Notes: a model not told the origin generated them from the letters alone. A stretch of 64,000 nt of DNA from Hyphomicrobiales bacterium (GCA_900466475.1 UBMI01000010.1:124001-188000), one strand, 5' to 3'; shown: positions 10,641 to 19,932, numbered from the stretch's first letter. Program-made: numbers and translations.

Positions 10641-10805
10641 ACCCACGGGCGTCTCCAACGGCTGAAATCATTCGGCTGCGAATCGTCTGATTTTAATAGG
10701 CGTGCCTCATACCCGATACAGTTATGAAGATGTTGCGGGCTGACAAGTTTGTTTCAAATGACTATCTCGTGACTTATTTCGTTAAGAGCAAACCGGGACA
10801 GAAGA

Positions 10806-11441
10806 ATGGCAGCCGAGGAAATGAAGCAGATGGCGGATGCGGCGGGGCTTGCCGCGCTGATTTCGCGCGCTTCCGAGGCGAAATCCGGAAAAAAGCGCGG
10901 GTTGCCGCCTGTCGAGAAATGGAATCCGCCTTTTTGCGGCGATATCGACATGGAAATCAGGGCGGATGGCACCTGGTTCTATATGGGCACCCCGATTGGC
11001 CGGCAGCCCTTGGTTCAGCTCTTTTCCACCGTTTTGAGGAAAGATGAAGACGGCAAGACCTACCTCGTAACTCCTGTGGAAAAGGTCGGCATCAGGGTCG
11101 TCGATGCGCCCTTTGTCGCCGTCGAGATGAATGCGAGCGAGAAGGACGGACAGAAGGTTCTGACCTTCCGCACCAATGTCGGCGATGTCATAGAGGCCGG
11201 CAAGGATCATCCTCTGCGTTTTCCAGGGCATGAGCCAGCAAATGGGAAAGACAGCGAACTGAAGCCCTATCTGCATGTGAGGGGGCGGCTTGAAGCGCTC
11301 GTGTCACGCGCCGTGATGTATGAAATGGTAGAACTCGGGGAAGTGGCCGAGGTTGCCGGCCGGGATATGTTCGTCGTTCGCTCCGGCGGCGAGATCTTTC
11401 CGATCATGCCGGCGGATGAACTGGAAGCAGCCTCCCGATGA
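10806..11441 (+). CDS. DUF1285 domain protein
   Basis: A 211-residue soluble protein with no signal peptide or membrane segment. The central part, from PPVEKWNPPFCGDIDM (about residue 34) through FYMGTPIGR and VEKVGI, is the conserved DUF1285 core found widely in alphaproteobacteria. Its function is unknown. It is the first gene of a tight three-gene unit: its stop overlaps the start of the CoA pyrophosphatase gene by four bases, and that gene overlaps the CCA-adding enzyme in the same way. It is divergent from the MoxR operon across about 165 bases. Confidence 0.8.
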   Translation: MAAEEMKQMADAAGLAALISRASEAKSGKKRGLPPVEKWNPPFCGDIDMEIRADGTWFYMGTPIGRQPLVQLFSTVLRKDEDGKTYLVTPVEKVGIRVVDAPFVAVEMNASEKDGQKVLTFRTNVGDVIEAGKDHPLRFPGHEPANGKDSELKPYLHVRGRLEALVSRAVMYEMVELGEVAEVAGRDMFVVRSGGEIFPIMPADELEAASR

Positions 11442-12088
11442 GCGAAGCGATCAGCAGGATCTATCCCCCGTTTTCGGCTGCCGAGTTCCGCCGCCGCGCG
11501 CTCAATCAGGTGGGGGCGCCTGTCGACCATGCCTGGCGCGACCATGGCGACCATGTGCTCAATCCCGATATCGTGGCGCTGGCCGAGACCTTGAAGCTGC
11601 GCGATGCGGCCGTATTGGTGCCTGTCGTCGACGATGGCGATGAGGCGAAGGTGATCTTCACCAAGCGGACGTCGACGTTGCGCAAGCATTCCGGCCAGAT
11701 CGCCTTTCCCGGTGGTTCGATCGATCCGGACGATGTCTCGCCCGAGAAGGCCGCGATCCGCGAAACCGAAGAGGAGATCGGCCTTGACGGCGGTTTCGTC
11801 GAGACGGTCGGGCGGTTGCCGAACTATCTGTCATCCACCGGGTTCCGCATTACGCCCGTCCTCGGTGTGGTGCAGCGCGGTTTCTCACTGCAACTCAATC
11901 CGATCGAAGTGGACGATGTTTTCGAGGTGCCGCTTTCCTTCCTGATGAATCCGGCCAATCACAACAGGGACAAGCGCGTTGTTGATGGCATCGACCGGCA
12001 TTTTTATCGCATGCCATATGAAACATGGATGATCTGGGGCATCACCGCCGGCATCGTCCGCACGCTCTATGAAAGGCTCTATGCATGA
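11438..12088 (+). CDS. CoA pyrophosphatase-type Nudix hydrolase
   Basis: A 216-residue Nudix hydrolase of the CoA pyrophosphatase group, which splits coenzyme A into phosphopantetheine and 3',5'-ADP. The family marker LRKHSGQIAFPGG occurs at residues 81-93, directly before the Nudix core RETEEEIGL (108-116). The position normally held by the first Glu of a generic Nudix box differs, which is usual for this subfamily. It overlaps DUF1285 upstream and the CCA enzyme downstream by four bases each, so translation is probably coupled. The subfamily is clear; CoA as the actual substrate is inferred. Confidence 0.85.
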   Translation: MSEAISRIYPPFSAAEFRRRALNQVGAPVDHAWRDHGDHVLNPDIVALAETLKLRDAAVLVPVVDDGDEAKVIFTKRTSTLRKHSGQIAFPGGSIDPDDVSPEKAAIRETEEEIGLDGGFVETVGRLPNYLSSTGFRITPVLGVVQRGFSLQLNPIEVDDVFEVPLSFLMNPANHNRDKRVVDGIDRHFYRMPYETWMIWGITAGIVRTLYERLYA

Positions 12089-13341
12089 CCTCAGTGGTCG
12101 ATCAGCCCTGGTTTCAGGATCCGGCGCTCGGCCGCGTCTTTGCGCTCCTGAACGCCGATGGCGGAGAAGGGCGCGTTGTCGGCGGTGCCGTGCGCAACAG
12201 CCTGATGGGGCTTGCGGTCGCCGATATTGATATCGCCACAACCCTGCTGCCGGAGACCGTGATGGAACGGGCGGCTGCGGCCGGCATCAAGGCGGTGCCG
12301 ACAGGCATCGCGCATGGCACCGTGACGCTCGTCATCGACGGACGGCCCTTCGAGGTGACGACGCTGCGCACCGACGTGGAGACGGATGGACGCCGCGCCA
12401 AGGTCGCTTTCAGCATGGACTGGCAGTCCGATGCCGAGCGGCGCGACCTCACCATCAACGCGCTTTACGCGAATGCCTCGGGTGAGGTGATCGATCTCGT
12501 CGGAGGACTTGCCGATATCGAGAAGCGCAACATTCGTTTCATCGGCAATGCAGCGACGCGGATCGAAGAGGATTATCTGCGCATTCTGCGCTTCTTCCGC
12601 TTCTTTGCCTGGTATGGTTCCGGCCGGCCCGATGCTGAGGGACTGAAGGCCTCTTCGGCTGCAAGGTCGAAGCTGAAGACACTGTCTGCCGAACGGGTCT
12701 GGTCTGAACTGCGGAAGCTGCTCTCGGCTGAAGATCCAGGCCGGGCGCTTCTCTGGATGCGACAGGTTGCGGTTCTCTCGGAAATCCTGCCGGAAACGGA
12801 GAAATGGGGCATCGATGCCATTCCGGCGCTCGTTTCAACCGAAAAAGCGCTGGGCTGGACGCCTGAACCCCTGCTGCGGCTTGCCTCGATCGTTCCGCCC
12901 GATGCGGCGCGGCTGGAGGAATTGGCCGCACGGCTGAAATTCTCAAATACGGAAGCGGCCTATTTGCGGGCTTGGGCGAAGGCTGCTCCGGTCAATGACG
13001 AGATTTCCGCCGCAGCCTTCGAAAAGCTGCTCTACAGAGACGGCTCAGACGGTATCGTCGTACGCCTGAAGCTGGCGCTTGGCGTTGCGCGCGGCAAGGC
13101 AGAGAATGGCAGTTTCGATGAGATGAGCCGTTCGGCGCGGCTTTCAAAGCTTCTGGATCATGCGCGTATCTGGAAAAAACCGCAGTTTCCGCTGAATGGC
13201 GGGGACGTGATGGCCACAGGCATACCAGCCGGCCCGAAGGTCGGCGAAATCCTGTCGACCCTGGAAAACCAGTGGGTGGAAGAGAATTTCGTCTCCGACC
13301 GGGCGGCATTGCTCGCCCGGCTCTCGAAGATTGCAGGTTGA
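12085..13341 (+). CDS. cca: CCA-adding tRNA nucleotidyltransferase / poly(A) polymerase family
   Basis: A class II nucleotidyltransferase of 418 residues that should add or repair the CCA end of tRNA. The N-terminal catalytic head has VVGGAVRN at 31-38 and the metal-binding pair D47 and D49 in DIDI. The conserved RRDLTINALY block that follows (about 118-127) contributes to the nucleotide pocket. The rest is helical, as in the family. Poly(A) polymerases share this head, but the length and single-copy setting favour CCA addition. It is the last gene of a coupled trio and ends two bases from the convergent DUF1059 gene. Confidence 0.88.
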   Translation: MTSVVDQPWFQDPALGRVFALLNADGGEGRVVGGAVRNSLMGLAVADIDIATTLLPETVMERAAAAGIKAVPTGIAHGTVTLVIDGRPFEVTTLRTDVETDGRRAKVAFSMDWQSDAERRDLTINALYANASGEVIDLVGGLADIEKRNIRFIGNAATRIEEDYLRILRFFRFFAWYGSGRPDAEGLKASSAARSKLKTLSAERVWSELRKLLSAEDPGRALLWMRQVAVLSEILPETEKWGIDAIPALVSTEKALGWTPEPLLRLASIVPPDAARLEELAARLKFSNTEAAYLRAWAKAAPVNDEISAAAFEKLLYRDGSDGIVVRLKLALGVARGKAENGSFDEMSRSARLSKLLDHARIWKKPQFPLNGGDVMATGIPAGPKVGEILSTLENQWVEENFVSDRAALLARLSKIAG

Positions 13342-13343
13342 GG

Positions 13344-13529
13344 TCAGGCCGCGTTCGCCTCGTCGCGGATGCGGGCCTTGATATTGTCCACCATGTTTTC
13401 GCGAATGATCGTTTCGCCGTGGGCGGTTCTCATATGCTCGACGGCGCGGCGAACAACTTCAGCATCATTATCGGCCCTTGTGTGCCAATCGCATCCGGGA
13501 ACGAGCGTACCGCATTCGAAAAGTCGCAT
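13344..13529 (-). CDS. DUF1059 small protein
   Basis: A 61-residue soluble protein that begins MRLFECGTLVPGCDW, the hallmark of the DUF1059 family, with two cysteines at residues 6 and 13 that may bind metal or react. A strong ribosome site (AGGAG) precedes the ATG. Family members are abundant small proteins of unknown function. It is convergent with the CCA enzyme, leaving only two bases between the stops. Confidence 0.8.
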   Translation of the reverse strand: MRLFECGTLVPGCDWHTRADNDAEVVRRAVEHMRTAHGETIIRENMVDNIKARIRDEANAA

Positions 13530-13622
13530 GGTCTTCTCCTGTCTCTGAAATGCAGAACCATCGCGCTTTCGCGCGACTGGGGAATGTGCGGCAATGGAGA
13601 AGGTTCCGTCGGAGGAAAGCTC

Positions 13623-13644
13623 CGGCCGACCTGGAAGTCGGCCG
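13623..13644. repeat. Perfect 8-base hairpin between two small genes
   Basis: CGGCCGAC at 13623-13630 pairs perfectly with GTCGGCCG at 13637-13644 around a six-base loop. It lies just downstream of the 91-residue protein gene on the minus strand and upstream of the DUF1059 gene. No run of T follows on either strand, so it may be an RNA stability element or a weak terminator. Confidence 0.4.
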
Positions 13645-13654
13645 AAAGGCTCTG

Positions 13655-13930
13655 TTATTGGTGGGGCATTGCCCAGGCCATGTAAGTGTCCGAAAGGTGT
13701 GCGGGCTTATTGCTGTTGGCAGCACCTGTTGCCTGCTGTTCAAGTTCTTCCGGGGTCTTGCCGCCTGCGAGCTGCAATTTCACCTGCTCGACAAAGCAGG
13801 ACAGCGGCAGGTCGGAGCCGCTTTTCGCTCTCAAGTCTTCGGCGATGCGCGTTAGAAACTCGGGCGCTTCGATTGCGCGGGACGTTTCCTGAACACCTGC
13901 AGAAGCAGGGGGGCTGCTTTGTACCGTCAT
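13655..13930 (-). CDS. Hypothetical small protein
   Basis: A 91-residue soluble protein that I do not recognise. It starts MTVQSSPPASAG after a very strong ribosome site (GGAGGAGG), so it is likely to be translated. The N-terminus is rich in Ser, Pro and Ala; the middle (FLTRIAEDLRAK, then CFVEQVKLQLAGGKTPEELEQQA) is predicted helical and amphipathic with a single Cys. No signal peptide or membrane segment is seen. It lies between hemF and the DUF1059 gene on the same strand. Confidence 0.6.
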   Translation of the reverse strand: MTVQSSPPASAGVQETSRAIEAPEFLTRIAEDLRAKSGSDLPLSCFVEQVKLQLAGGKTPEELEQQATGAANSNKPAHLSDTYMAWAMPHQ

Positions 13931-14036
13931 GACAATCCTCCTCCGATTGTAACGCACAGAAGCTAATTTAGGACGCACTCAGTTCTGATGAAGGCCTTTC
14001 AACGCGATTTTACCGGAATTGTGTTTCAAATTTATC

Positions 14037-14062
14037 AGCGTGCCGGTCTTTGCCCGCACGCT
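14037..14062 (-). terminator. Possible hemF terminator hairpin
   Basis: AGCGTGCCGG at 14037-14046 faces CCCGCACGCT at 14053-14062 around a six-base loop, with one mismatch. It lies just past the hemF stop on the minus strand. The following sequence is AT-rich but has no uninterrupted T run, so termination strength is uncertain. Confidence 0.4.
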
Positions 14063-14072
14063 TGGCGCTGGC

Positions 14073-14984
14073 TTATGGCCAGCGCACGACGGGTGGCAGC
14101 GAAGAGAGAATGGATTCGACATTGCCGCCGGTTTTCAGGCCGAAGATCGTTCCCCGGTCGTAGAGCAGATTAAACTCGACGTAGCGACCACGGCGAATCA
14201 ATTGTTCGTCACGGTCGGCTTCCGTCCAGTCCTTGTTGAAGTTTGAACGGACGATCTTGGGGTAGACCATGGCGAAGGCCCGGCCGACATCCCGCGTGAA
14301 GGCGAAATCTGCATTCCAGCCGCCGGCTTCCTCGGCGGAATGCAGCCAGTCGTAGAAGATGCCGCCAACGCCACGCGCTTCGTTGCGATGCTTCAGGAAG
14401 AAATAATCGTCGCACCATTTCTTGTAGGCATCGTAATCGGCGACCGCATGGTTGCGGCAGGTGATTTCCATGGCCTTGTGGAAGAGCTGTGTATCCTCGT
14501 CCTCCTGCGTGCGGCGGCGACCGAGCACCGGGGTCAGATCAGCGCCGCCGCCGAACCAGCGGCTGGTGGTGACGACCATGCGGGTGTTCATGTGAACGGC
14601 CGGCACATTGGGATTGACTGGGTGGGCGATCAGCGAAATGCCTGACGCCCAGAAGCGCGGATCCTCACCGGCGCCTGGTATCTGCGCCCGGAAATCCGGC
14701 GAGAACTCGCCGTAGACAGTGGAGGTGTGCACGCCGACCTTCTCGAAGACCCGGCCTTCCATCATCGACATGCGGCCACCGCCACCCGCACCGTTTTCGC
14801 GCGACCAGTCCTTGGCGACGAAACGGCCGGGCTCCTGATCGGATAGCGGGCCTTCGAGTTCGTCTTCCAGTGCCTCGAAGGAAGAGCAGATCGTGTCGCG
14901 CAATCCTTCGAACCATGTTCGGGCGGCGGTCTTCTTGTCCTCGATGTCTTCGGGCAGGCCGATCGGCAGTTCCGGTCTTTCCAT
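14073..14984 (-). CDS. hemF: Oxygen-dependent coproporphyrinogen III oxidase
   Basis: A cytoplasmic enzyme of 303 residues that converts coproporphyrinogen III to protoporphyrinogen IX using oxygen, late in haem synthesis. Family blocks are plain: [40 protein letters not shown] and [14 protein letters not shown]. Length and order match HemF. The start MERPELP has AGGAAAGAG upstream; a longer ORF begins 34 codons earlier but lacks family sequence. The haem made here would also supply the cytochromes of the bc1 complex encoded about 9 kb away. I see no clear FNR-type site upstream. Confidence 0.95.
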   Translation of the reverse strand: MERPELPIGLPEDIEDKKTAARTWFEGLRDTICSSFEALEDELEGPLSDQEPGRFVAKDWSRENGAGGGGRMSMMEGRVFEKVGVHTSTVYGEFSPDFRAQIPGAGEDPRFWASGISLIAHPVNPNVPAVHMNTRMVVTTSRWFGGGADLTPVLGRRRTQEDEDTQLFHKAMEITCRNHAVADYDAYKKWCDDYFFLKHRNEARGVGGIFYDWLHSAEEAGGWNADFAFTRDVGRAFAMVYPKIVRSNFNKDWTEADRDEQLIRRGRYVEFNLLYDRGTIFGLKTGGNVESILSSLPPVVRWP

Positions 14985-15129
14985 GCGATTCGCTCTTTCC
15001 TGATTATGACTATCGTTTAGCAGGTGCAGCAGGCGCCCGCCAGCACAGGGAGGCAGCTGCAAGGGCTTGCAAGATTCGACTCGCAAAGGGGCGATTTCGA
15101 TACTACCTTTCGATCAAGAGGTAGGTTTT

Positions 15130-15390
15130 ATGGCGAAAATTCCGGGGCCTCCGCCCTTTGAAGGCTTGAAGCGCAGGATCGCAAAGCATCGGGCAGAAGC
15201 GTCCGCCCGTCAGAAAGATCACTTCGTCCGCGAGACGTATCGGATGGGGCTCCTGGAAGCCCGCGCCAAGGCGCGCGAATGGTTCGATGAATATCCCAAA
15301 GCTGCCTACTGGACAGAGGTGGAGAGCTGGCGCCAGCTTGAAGGCGACCAGATCGAATTCACCATGCGCCGCTTGCCATCCGCCGACTGA
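15130..15390 (+). CDS. Hypothetical small protein
   Basis: An 86-residue soluble, basic and mostly helical protein that begins MAKIPGPPPFEGLKRRI. The start ATG at 15130 has GAGGT just upstream; the longer reading frame has no better signal. The middle, RMGLLEARAKAREWFDEYPKA, is predicted to be a charged helix. I recognise no domain. It is divergent from hemF and ends two bases before the convergent Na/Pi transporter gene. Confidence 0.6.
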   Translation: MAKIPGPPPFEGLKRRIAKHRAEASARQKDHFVRETYRMGLLEARAKAREWFDEYPKAAYWTEVESWRQLEGDQIEFTMRRLPSAD

Positions 15391-15392
15391 CC

Positions 15393-17039
15393 TTATTCCG
15401 CCGCATCGCGCAGACGGCTTTCGATCAGCAAGCCGCTTTCATCGAGGATCGGGTGCGCTACCGAGACGATATGAGCGTTGATACGCTTCAGATCCCGCAG
15501 CATGTCGAGATGGAGTGAGCTCGTCTGCAGGCTGTCGGCACGCCCGTCACGAAGCCGCTCGAGATGCCGCTCGGCAGATTGCTTCTCCATGCGGCGGACC
15601 TCGACCTTCACTTCCATCATCTGTTTGGCAAGGTTGAAGTCGCGGGTGACGAAGATCGTCTGCGCGACGCGCAAGTTGTCGATCGTCAGGTCAAACAGCT
15701 TGTGCAGTTCCCTGTAGCCATCCTCCGAGAATTTCAGGCCGAGCGAGACCTTCTTGCCGACCTGTTCCAGCAGGCCCTTCTCGATGATGTCGCCGATGTG
15801 CTCGAGATTGATCGCGTAGTCGATGATGACGATCGAACGCCGTGCATTCTCGTCGCTCAGGCCGACGCGGCCGAGCTTGGAAAGATAGATCTTCACCTCC
15901 TGTTGCAGGAGATCGACCCTCTTCTCGAGAGATGGGATTTCGGCCAGCTTCGACATGTCGTTCTGCTGGAAAGCTTCCGAGCTGCGCATCAGCATGCGTT
16001 CGATCAGGTCGCCGACACCGAGCACTTCGCGGGTGGCACTCGCAAGCGCCACCACGGGTGTGGACAATTCCTGCATGTCGAGAAACTTCGGCCCCTGATC
16101 CGGCTGAACATCGTCGGGTACGAGGCGGCTGGTCAAAGCGGCAAGCATCGGGGAAAAGGGCCACGCGACGGCGGCGAGCAGGATATTGAAGATCAGATGC
16201 GTATCGACCGGCAGTTTGGAGGGGCCAAAAGGCAGCATTTCGAGGAGCGGCGCCGCGTAGCCGGCAAGCGGCAACGCCACGAGGCAGCCGGCCGTACGAA
16301 CGATAAGATTGCCAAGCGTCACCCGCCTTGCCGATGCCGGACCGGAAAGGGTGGCGATGACAGGCGGGATTGCGCCGCCCAGGTTGGCTCCAAGCACGAG
16401 AATGACGATCAGTTCAGGCGAGACGATGCCGGTCGAGGCCAATGAGAGGATCAGCACGACGACGGCGAGACTGGACGACGAGATGAAGGCGAGGGCCGCC
16501 GAAAGGGCCAAAGCGACCGGCCAGGCATCTCCGAGAAGGCCGATGAAGGCGGCCAGCGCCGGAGAGCTGCGCATCGGTTCCGTCGCGTTGCTGAGCAGAT
16601 GCAGGGAGAGCAGCATCAGGCCGATGCCGATCATGGCCGCACCTCCGCCGTGGCGGGCAGCAGACTTGCCGCGATAGAGCACGATGCCGAGGAGGATGAG
16701 AAGCGGCGACAGCCACTCGATGCCGGTTGCGACGATCCAGGCAGTCACAGCCGTTCCGACATTGGCGCCGAGCAACACGATCTGCGCCATGCGCGGCTTG
16801 ATGAGATCGCGCTCCACGAAAGACGCCGTCATCAGGGCCGTCGCCGTCGAACTCTGAAGGGCGATGGTTGCCAGGAAGCCTGACAGGATCGAGCGTGGGC
16901 CGCTCGCCGTGCCGGTTGCAAGCCCGGTCCTCAGACGTGCTCCGAAGGCGCGCGTGACGCCGTCCTTGACCTGTGCCAGGCCGAAGAGCAGCAGCGCGAT
17001 CGCGCCGAACAGATTGATCATGACGATTGTGGATTCCAT
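15393..17039 (-). CDS. Na/Pi cotransporter family protein
   Basis: A 548-residue inner membrane protein of the NptA/YjbB type. The N-terminal 310 residues contain two inverted Na/Pi repeats with the QSSTA motif near 60-65 in the first and a related SSSSLA element near 185 in the second. A soluble PhoU-like helical domain fills about 345-540. Such proteins couple sodium to phosphate movement and some members export phosphate. The gene stands alone, and I found no obvious Pho box in the upstream 190 bases. A second possible start is Met7. Confidence 0.88.
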   Translation of the reverse strand: MESTIVMINLFGAIALLLFGLAQVKDGVTRAFGARLRTGLATGTASGPRSILSGFLATIALQSSTATALMTASFVERDLIKPRMAQIVLLGANVGTAVTAWIVATGIEWLSPLLILLGIVLYRGKSAARHGGGAAMIGIGLMLLSLHLLSNATEPMRSSPALAAFIGLLGDAWPVALALSAALAFISSSSLAVVVLILSLASTGIVSPELIVILVLGANLGGAIPPVIATLSGPASARRVTLGNLIVRTAGCLVALPLAGYAAPLLEMLPFGPSKLPVDTHLIFNILLAAVAWPFSPMLAALTSRLVPDDVQPDQGPKFLDMQELSTPVVALASATREVLGVGDLIERMLMRSSEAFQQNDMSKLAEIPSLEKRVDLLQQEVKIYLSKLGRVGLSDENARRSIVIIDYAINLEHIGDIIEKGLLEQVGKKVSLGLKFSEDGYRELHKLFDLTIDNLRVAQTIFVTRDFNLAKQMMEVKVEVRRMEKQSAERHLERLRDGRADSLQTSSLHLDMLRDLKRINAHIVSVAHPILDESGLLIESRLRDAAE

Positions 17040-17229
17040 GGTCCTGGTCTTTTTCTTCTTCTTGAGAAGCTTTTCCCGATTCTACATTTGCGCAGTCGAG
17101 TAAATTATTGGAATCTCACCGCTTGTGCAGATTTATTGATTGCCTGGCTAATTAATATAGGCGATTTTCCGTCGATTCAAAGCGGTGTTTGCGACATCAA
17201 GGCCGCCAAGCATCGGCATGGGTGCAGGT

Positions 17230-17691
17230 TCACGACCAGGCGGTCTGGCGCATTGCCTCGCCTGTTATCATTGCGGCGGAGACGGCGAGGTTGATCGAAC
17301 GCTGGCCTTCCACCATTGGGATCAGAAGGCGCCCATCGGCACGTTCATGCACGTGATCGGGCACGCCGGCGCTTTCACGGCCGAAGAGCAGGATATCGTC
17401 GGTGCGGAAGGCGAAATCCGTGTAGCGCTGCGATGCTTTCGTCGTGGCGAGGATCAGGCGGCGGCCGGTGGCTGCACGCCATTCCTCGAAGCGTTCCCAA
17501 TTGACATGGCGTGTCAGTGCGGCAGCGGCCAGATAGTCCATGCCCGCGCGCTTCAGGTTGCGATCGGAAATGTCGAAGCCGGCCGGTTCGATGATGTCGA
17601 CTGCAAAGCCAAGGCAGGCGGCTAGGCGCAGGATTGTGCCGGTATTGCCGGGAATATCGGGCTGGTAGAGCGCAAGCCTGAGGTCTGCCAT
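17230..17691 (-). CDS. trmL: tRNA (cytidine(34)-2'-O)-methyltransferase
   Basis: A SPOUT-class methyltransferase of 153 residues that should methylate the wobble ribose of tRNA-Leu isoacceptors using S-adenosylmethionine. The family blocks are ALYQPDIPGNTG at 7-18, LFGRESAGVP, and the SINLAVSAAM knot-forming element near the C-terminus. The ATG at 17691 was chosen because the fold starts there; the upstream extension of the frame has no homologous sequence. The size equals that of TrmL. Confidence 0.92.
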   Translation of the reverse strand: MADLRLALYQPDIPGNTGTILRLAACLGFAVDIIEPAGFDISDRNLKRAGMDYLAAAALTRHVNWERFEEWRAATGRRLILATTKASQRYTDFAFRTDDILLFGRESAGVPDHVHERADGRLLIPMVEGQRSINLAVSAAMITGEAMRQTAWS

Positions 17692-17763
17692 GGGAAGTTG
17701 TCCGTTGCGATGATGCGAAAATGGCCTATCCGAACTGTGATTTTGACGCAACAGGACGTTTTT

Positions 17764-17780
17764 TGACCATTTGATGGTCA
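17764..17780. promoter_or_regulatory. Operator-like palindrome TGACCAT-N3-ATGGTCA
   Basis: A perfect inverted repeat with seven-base arms and a three-base centre lies about 73 bases upstream of trmL and 100 bases upstream of the small ORF. The symmetry and spacing suit a dimeric regulator. No cognate regulator can be named. Confidence 0.4.
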
Positions 17781-17862
17781 TTTTCCGATGCTGCGGGGCT
17801 GGAAATTTGGGCATTTTCGCGTTATCGGTGCATATCTTCAATCGCCAACAGGGAGCGCCGAC

Positions 17863-17928
17863 ATGGATATTTTTGTGCAGATGCGTCTCCCGCCTGTGAT
17901 GCCGCTGTTGGTGATCTGGCGCGTATAA
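17863..17928 (+). CDS. Candidate 21-residue leader peptide or microprotein
   Basis: An ORF of 21 codons starts with ATG at 17863, preceded by AGGGAG with seven bases between, a better ribosome site than many genes here have. The product is hydrophobic, rich in Val, Leu, Met and Pro, with a C-terminal WRV. It ends 147 bases before the ABC exporter start. It could be a membrane microprotein, a leader peptide for the exporter, or chance. Conservation in relatives would decide. Confidence 0.35.
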   Translation: MDIFVQMRLPPVMPLLVIWRV

Positions 17929-18075
17929 AGCGCTTTTCTTCCCAAATTGCCCATTTGATTCATTGCGCGGCCGTTATGGCCTCGCCCCTTGAGCCTCCGG
18001 TTCCCATATGTGCTTGCATGCGCCCGTGCGGGCGCGAAGACGGGGCCGGAACGCGGAAATTCCGGAGCGATTTTC

Positions 18076-19932
18076 ATGTTTGGCTGGTTCGAGCAGCGAC
18101 TTAATCCCTTTCCGAGCGAGGAGCCGGTTGCTCCCCCGAAAGGCCTTTTTGCCTTCTGCTGGCACTATACGAAGCCGGCGGCAGGATGGCTTGCACTCAT
18201 GGCCGTTCTGACGGCGACGATCGCCATCGGCGAAGTGGCGCTGTTCCAGTTCCTCGGCGATATCGTCGACTGGCTGACGAATGCCGACCGCGCGACCTTC
18301 CTGCAGAACGAAGGCCACAAGCTCATCTGGATGGGTGCGCTGGTGCTGATCGGCCTGCCGCTCGTTGCCGGTCTCGATTCGCTTATCATGCATCAGATGA
18401 TGCTCGGCAATTACCCGATGATCGCACGCTGGCAGATGCACCGCTTCCTTCTGCGTCACAGCATGACCTTTTTCGCCAACGAGTTCGCCGGACGCGTCGC
18501 CACCAAGGTCATGCAGACGTCGCTTGCCGTGCGCGAAACGGTCATGAAGATCCTCGACGTCTTCGTCTATGTTGTGACCTATTTCCTGTCGATGATCGTC
18601 ATCATCGCGGCCGCCGACTGGCGGTTGATGCTGCCCGTCCTCGCCTGGCTTGGTATCTACATCGGTATCGTTGCCTATTTCGTGCCGCGGCTTCGCAAGA
18701 TCGCGGCCCAGCAGGCCGATGCACGCTCGCTGATGACTGGCCGCGTGGTGGACAGCTATACGAATATCGCAACCGTGAAGCTGTTTTCCCATGCCGGCCG
18801 CGAAGAGGTCTATGCGCGGGAAAGCATGGACGGGTTCCTGGATACGGTTCACCAGCAGATGCGCAAGGTGACGCTCTTTCACATGAGCGTCTATCTGAAC
18901 AACTGCATCTCGCTGTTCGTCATCTCCAGCCTGTCGATCTATCTGTGGCTGAACGGCACGATCTCGGTCGGCGCGATTTCCATCGCCATTGGTCTTGCGA
19001 TGCGCGTCAACGGCATGTCGCAATGGATCATGTGGGAAGTCTCCGCACTCTTCGAAAACATCGGCACCGTCTATGACGGCATGGAGATGATGTCGAAGCA
19101 GCACGATATCGTCGACAAGCCGGGCGCTGCCCCGCTGACGGCGAAGAAGGGTGCGATCCATTACGACCGGATCGGCTTCCACTATGGCAAGGGCAAGGGC
19201 ATCATCGAGAACCTGTCGCTCGACATCCGAGCCGGCGAAAAGGTCGGTCTCGTCGGGCGATCGGGTGCTGGCAAGACGACGCTGATGAACCTGCTCCTGC
19301 GGTTCTACGATCTTGAGTCCGGACGCATCACCGTTGATGGACAGGATATTTCTGCCGTGTCGCAGGACAGCCTGCGTGCGCTGATCGGCGTGGTGACGCA
19401 GGATACCTCGCTCCTGCATCGCTCGATCCGCGACAACATCGCCTATGGTCGCCCGGATGCGAGTGACGAGGACATCATCGAGGCGGCAAGGCGGGCCAAC
19501 GCCTGGGAGTTCATCGAAGGGCTTGTCGACATGCAGGGCCGCAAGGGGCTGGATGCACAGGTCGGCGAGCGCGGCGTCAAGCTTTCCGGCGGCCAGAGGC
19601 AGCGTATCGCGATCGCGCGTGTCTTCCTGAAGGATGCGCCGATCCTGGTGCTCGACGAGGCGACCTCGGCGCTCGATTCCGAAGTGGAAGCGGCGATCCA
19701 GGAAAACCTCTTCGCGCTGATGGAAGGCAAGACCGTCATCGCGATCGCCCACCGCCTGTCGACGCTGACGGAGATGGACCGGCTGATCGTGCTCGACAAG
19801 GGCCGCATCATCGAAAGCGGCACACATGCCGAATTGGTGAGCCACGGTGGCATTTATGCCGACCTCTGGACCCGCCAGTCCGGCGGCTTCCTCGCCGATC
19901 ACGAGGAAGAGGCGGAAGTCGCAGCCCAATAA
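18076..19932 (+). CDS. ABC exporter, fused permease and ATPase (first paralogue)
   Basis: A 618-residue half-transporter of the MsbA/LmrA type. The N-terminal membrane domain (about 30-330) has six helices. The nucleotide-binding domain carries Walker A GRSGAGKTT near 394, the signature LSGGQ near 501, Walker B LVLDEAT near 523 and the switch histidine in AIAHRLS. All catalytic residues are intact. The ATG at 18076 follows a GGAG site. A close paralogue lies 470 bases downstream in the same direction, so the two may form a heterodimer. The substrate is unknown; such pairs export lipids, peptides or drugs. Confidence 0.9.
   Translation: MFGWFEQRLNPFPSEEPVAPPKGLFAFCWHYTKPAAGWLALMAVLTATIAIGEVALFQFLGDIVDWLTNADRATFLQNEGHKLIWMGALVLIGLPLVAGLDSLIMHQMMLGNYPMIARWQMHRFLLRHSMTFFANEFAGRVATKVMQTSLAVRETVMKILDVFVYVVTYFLSMIVIIAAADWRLMLPVLAWLGIYIGIVAYFVPRLRKIAAQQADARSLMTGRVVDSYTNIATVKLFSHAGREEVYARESMDGFLDTVHQQMRKVTLFHMSVYLNNCISLFVISSLSIYLWLNGTISVGAISIAIGLAMRVNGMSQWIMWEVSALFENIGTVYDGMEMMSKQHDIVDKPGAAPLTAKKGAIHYDRIGFHYGKGKGIIENLSLDIRAGEKVGLVGRSGAGKTTLMNLLLRFYDLESGRITVDGQDISAVSQDSLRALIGVVTQDTSLLHRSIRDNIAYGRPDASDEDIIEAARRANAWEFIEGLVDMQGRKGLDAQVGERGVKLSGGQRQRIAIARVFLKDAPILVLDEATSALDSEVEAAIQENLFALMEGKTVIAIAHRLSTLTEMDRLIVLDKGRIIESGTHAELVSHGGIYADLWTRQSGGFLADHEEEAEVAAQ

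Larger units (their letters stand above)
17692..18075. other. Divergent leader region between trmL and the first ABC exporter
   Basis: This 384-base gap holds no long gene. It contains a 17-base palindrome (17764-17780), a 21-codon ORF with a good ribosome site (17863-17928), and a short GC hairpin at 18020-18035 (GCGCCC and GGGCGC around four bases). The last 145 bases would be untranslated leader of the exporter if transcription starts upstream of the small ORF. Confidence 0.5.
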
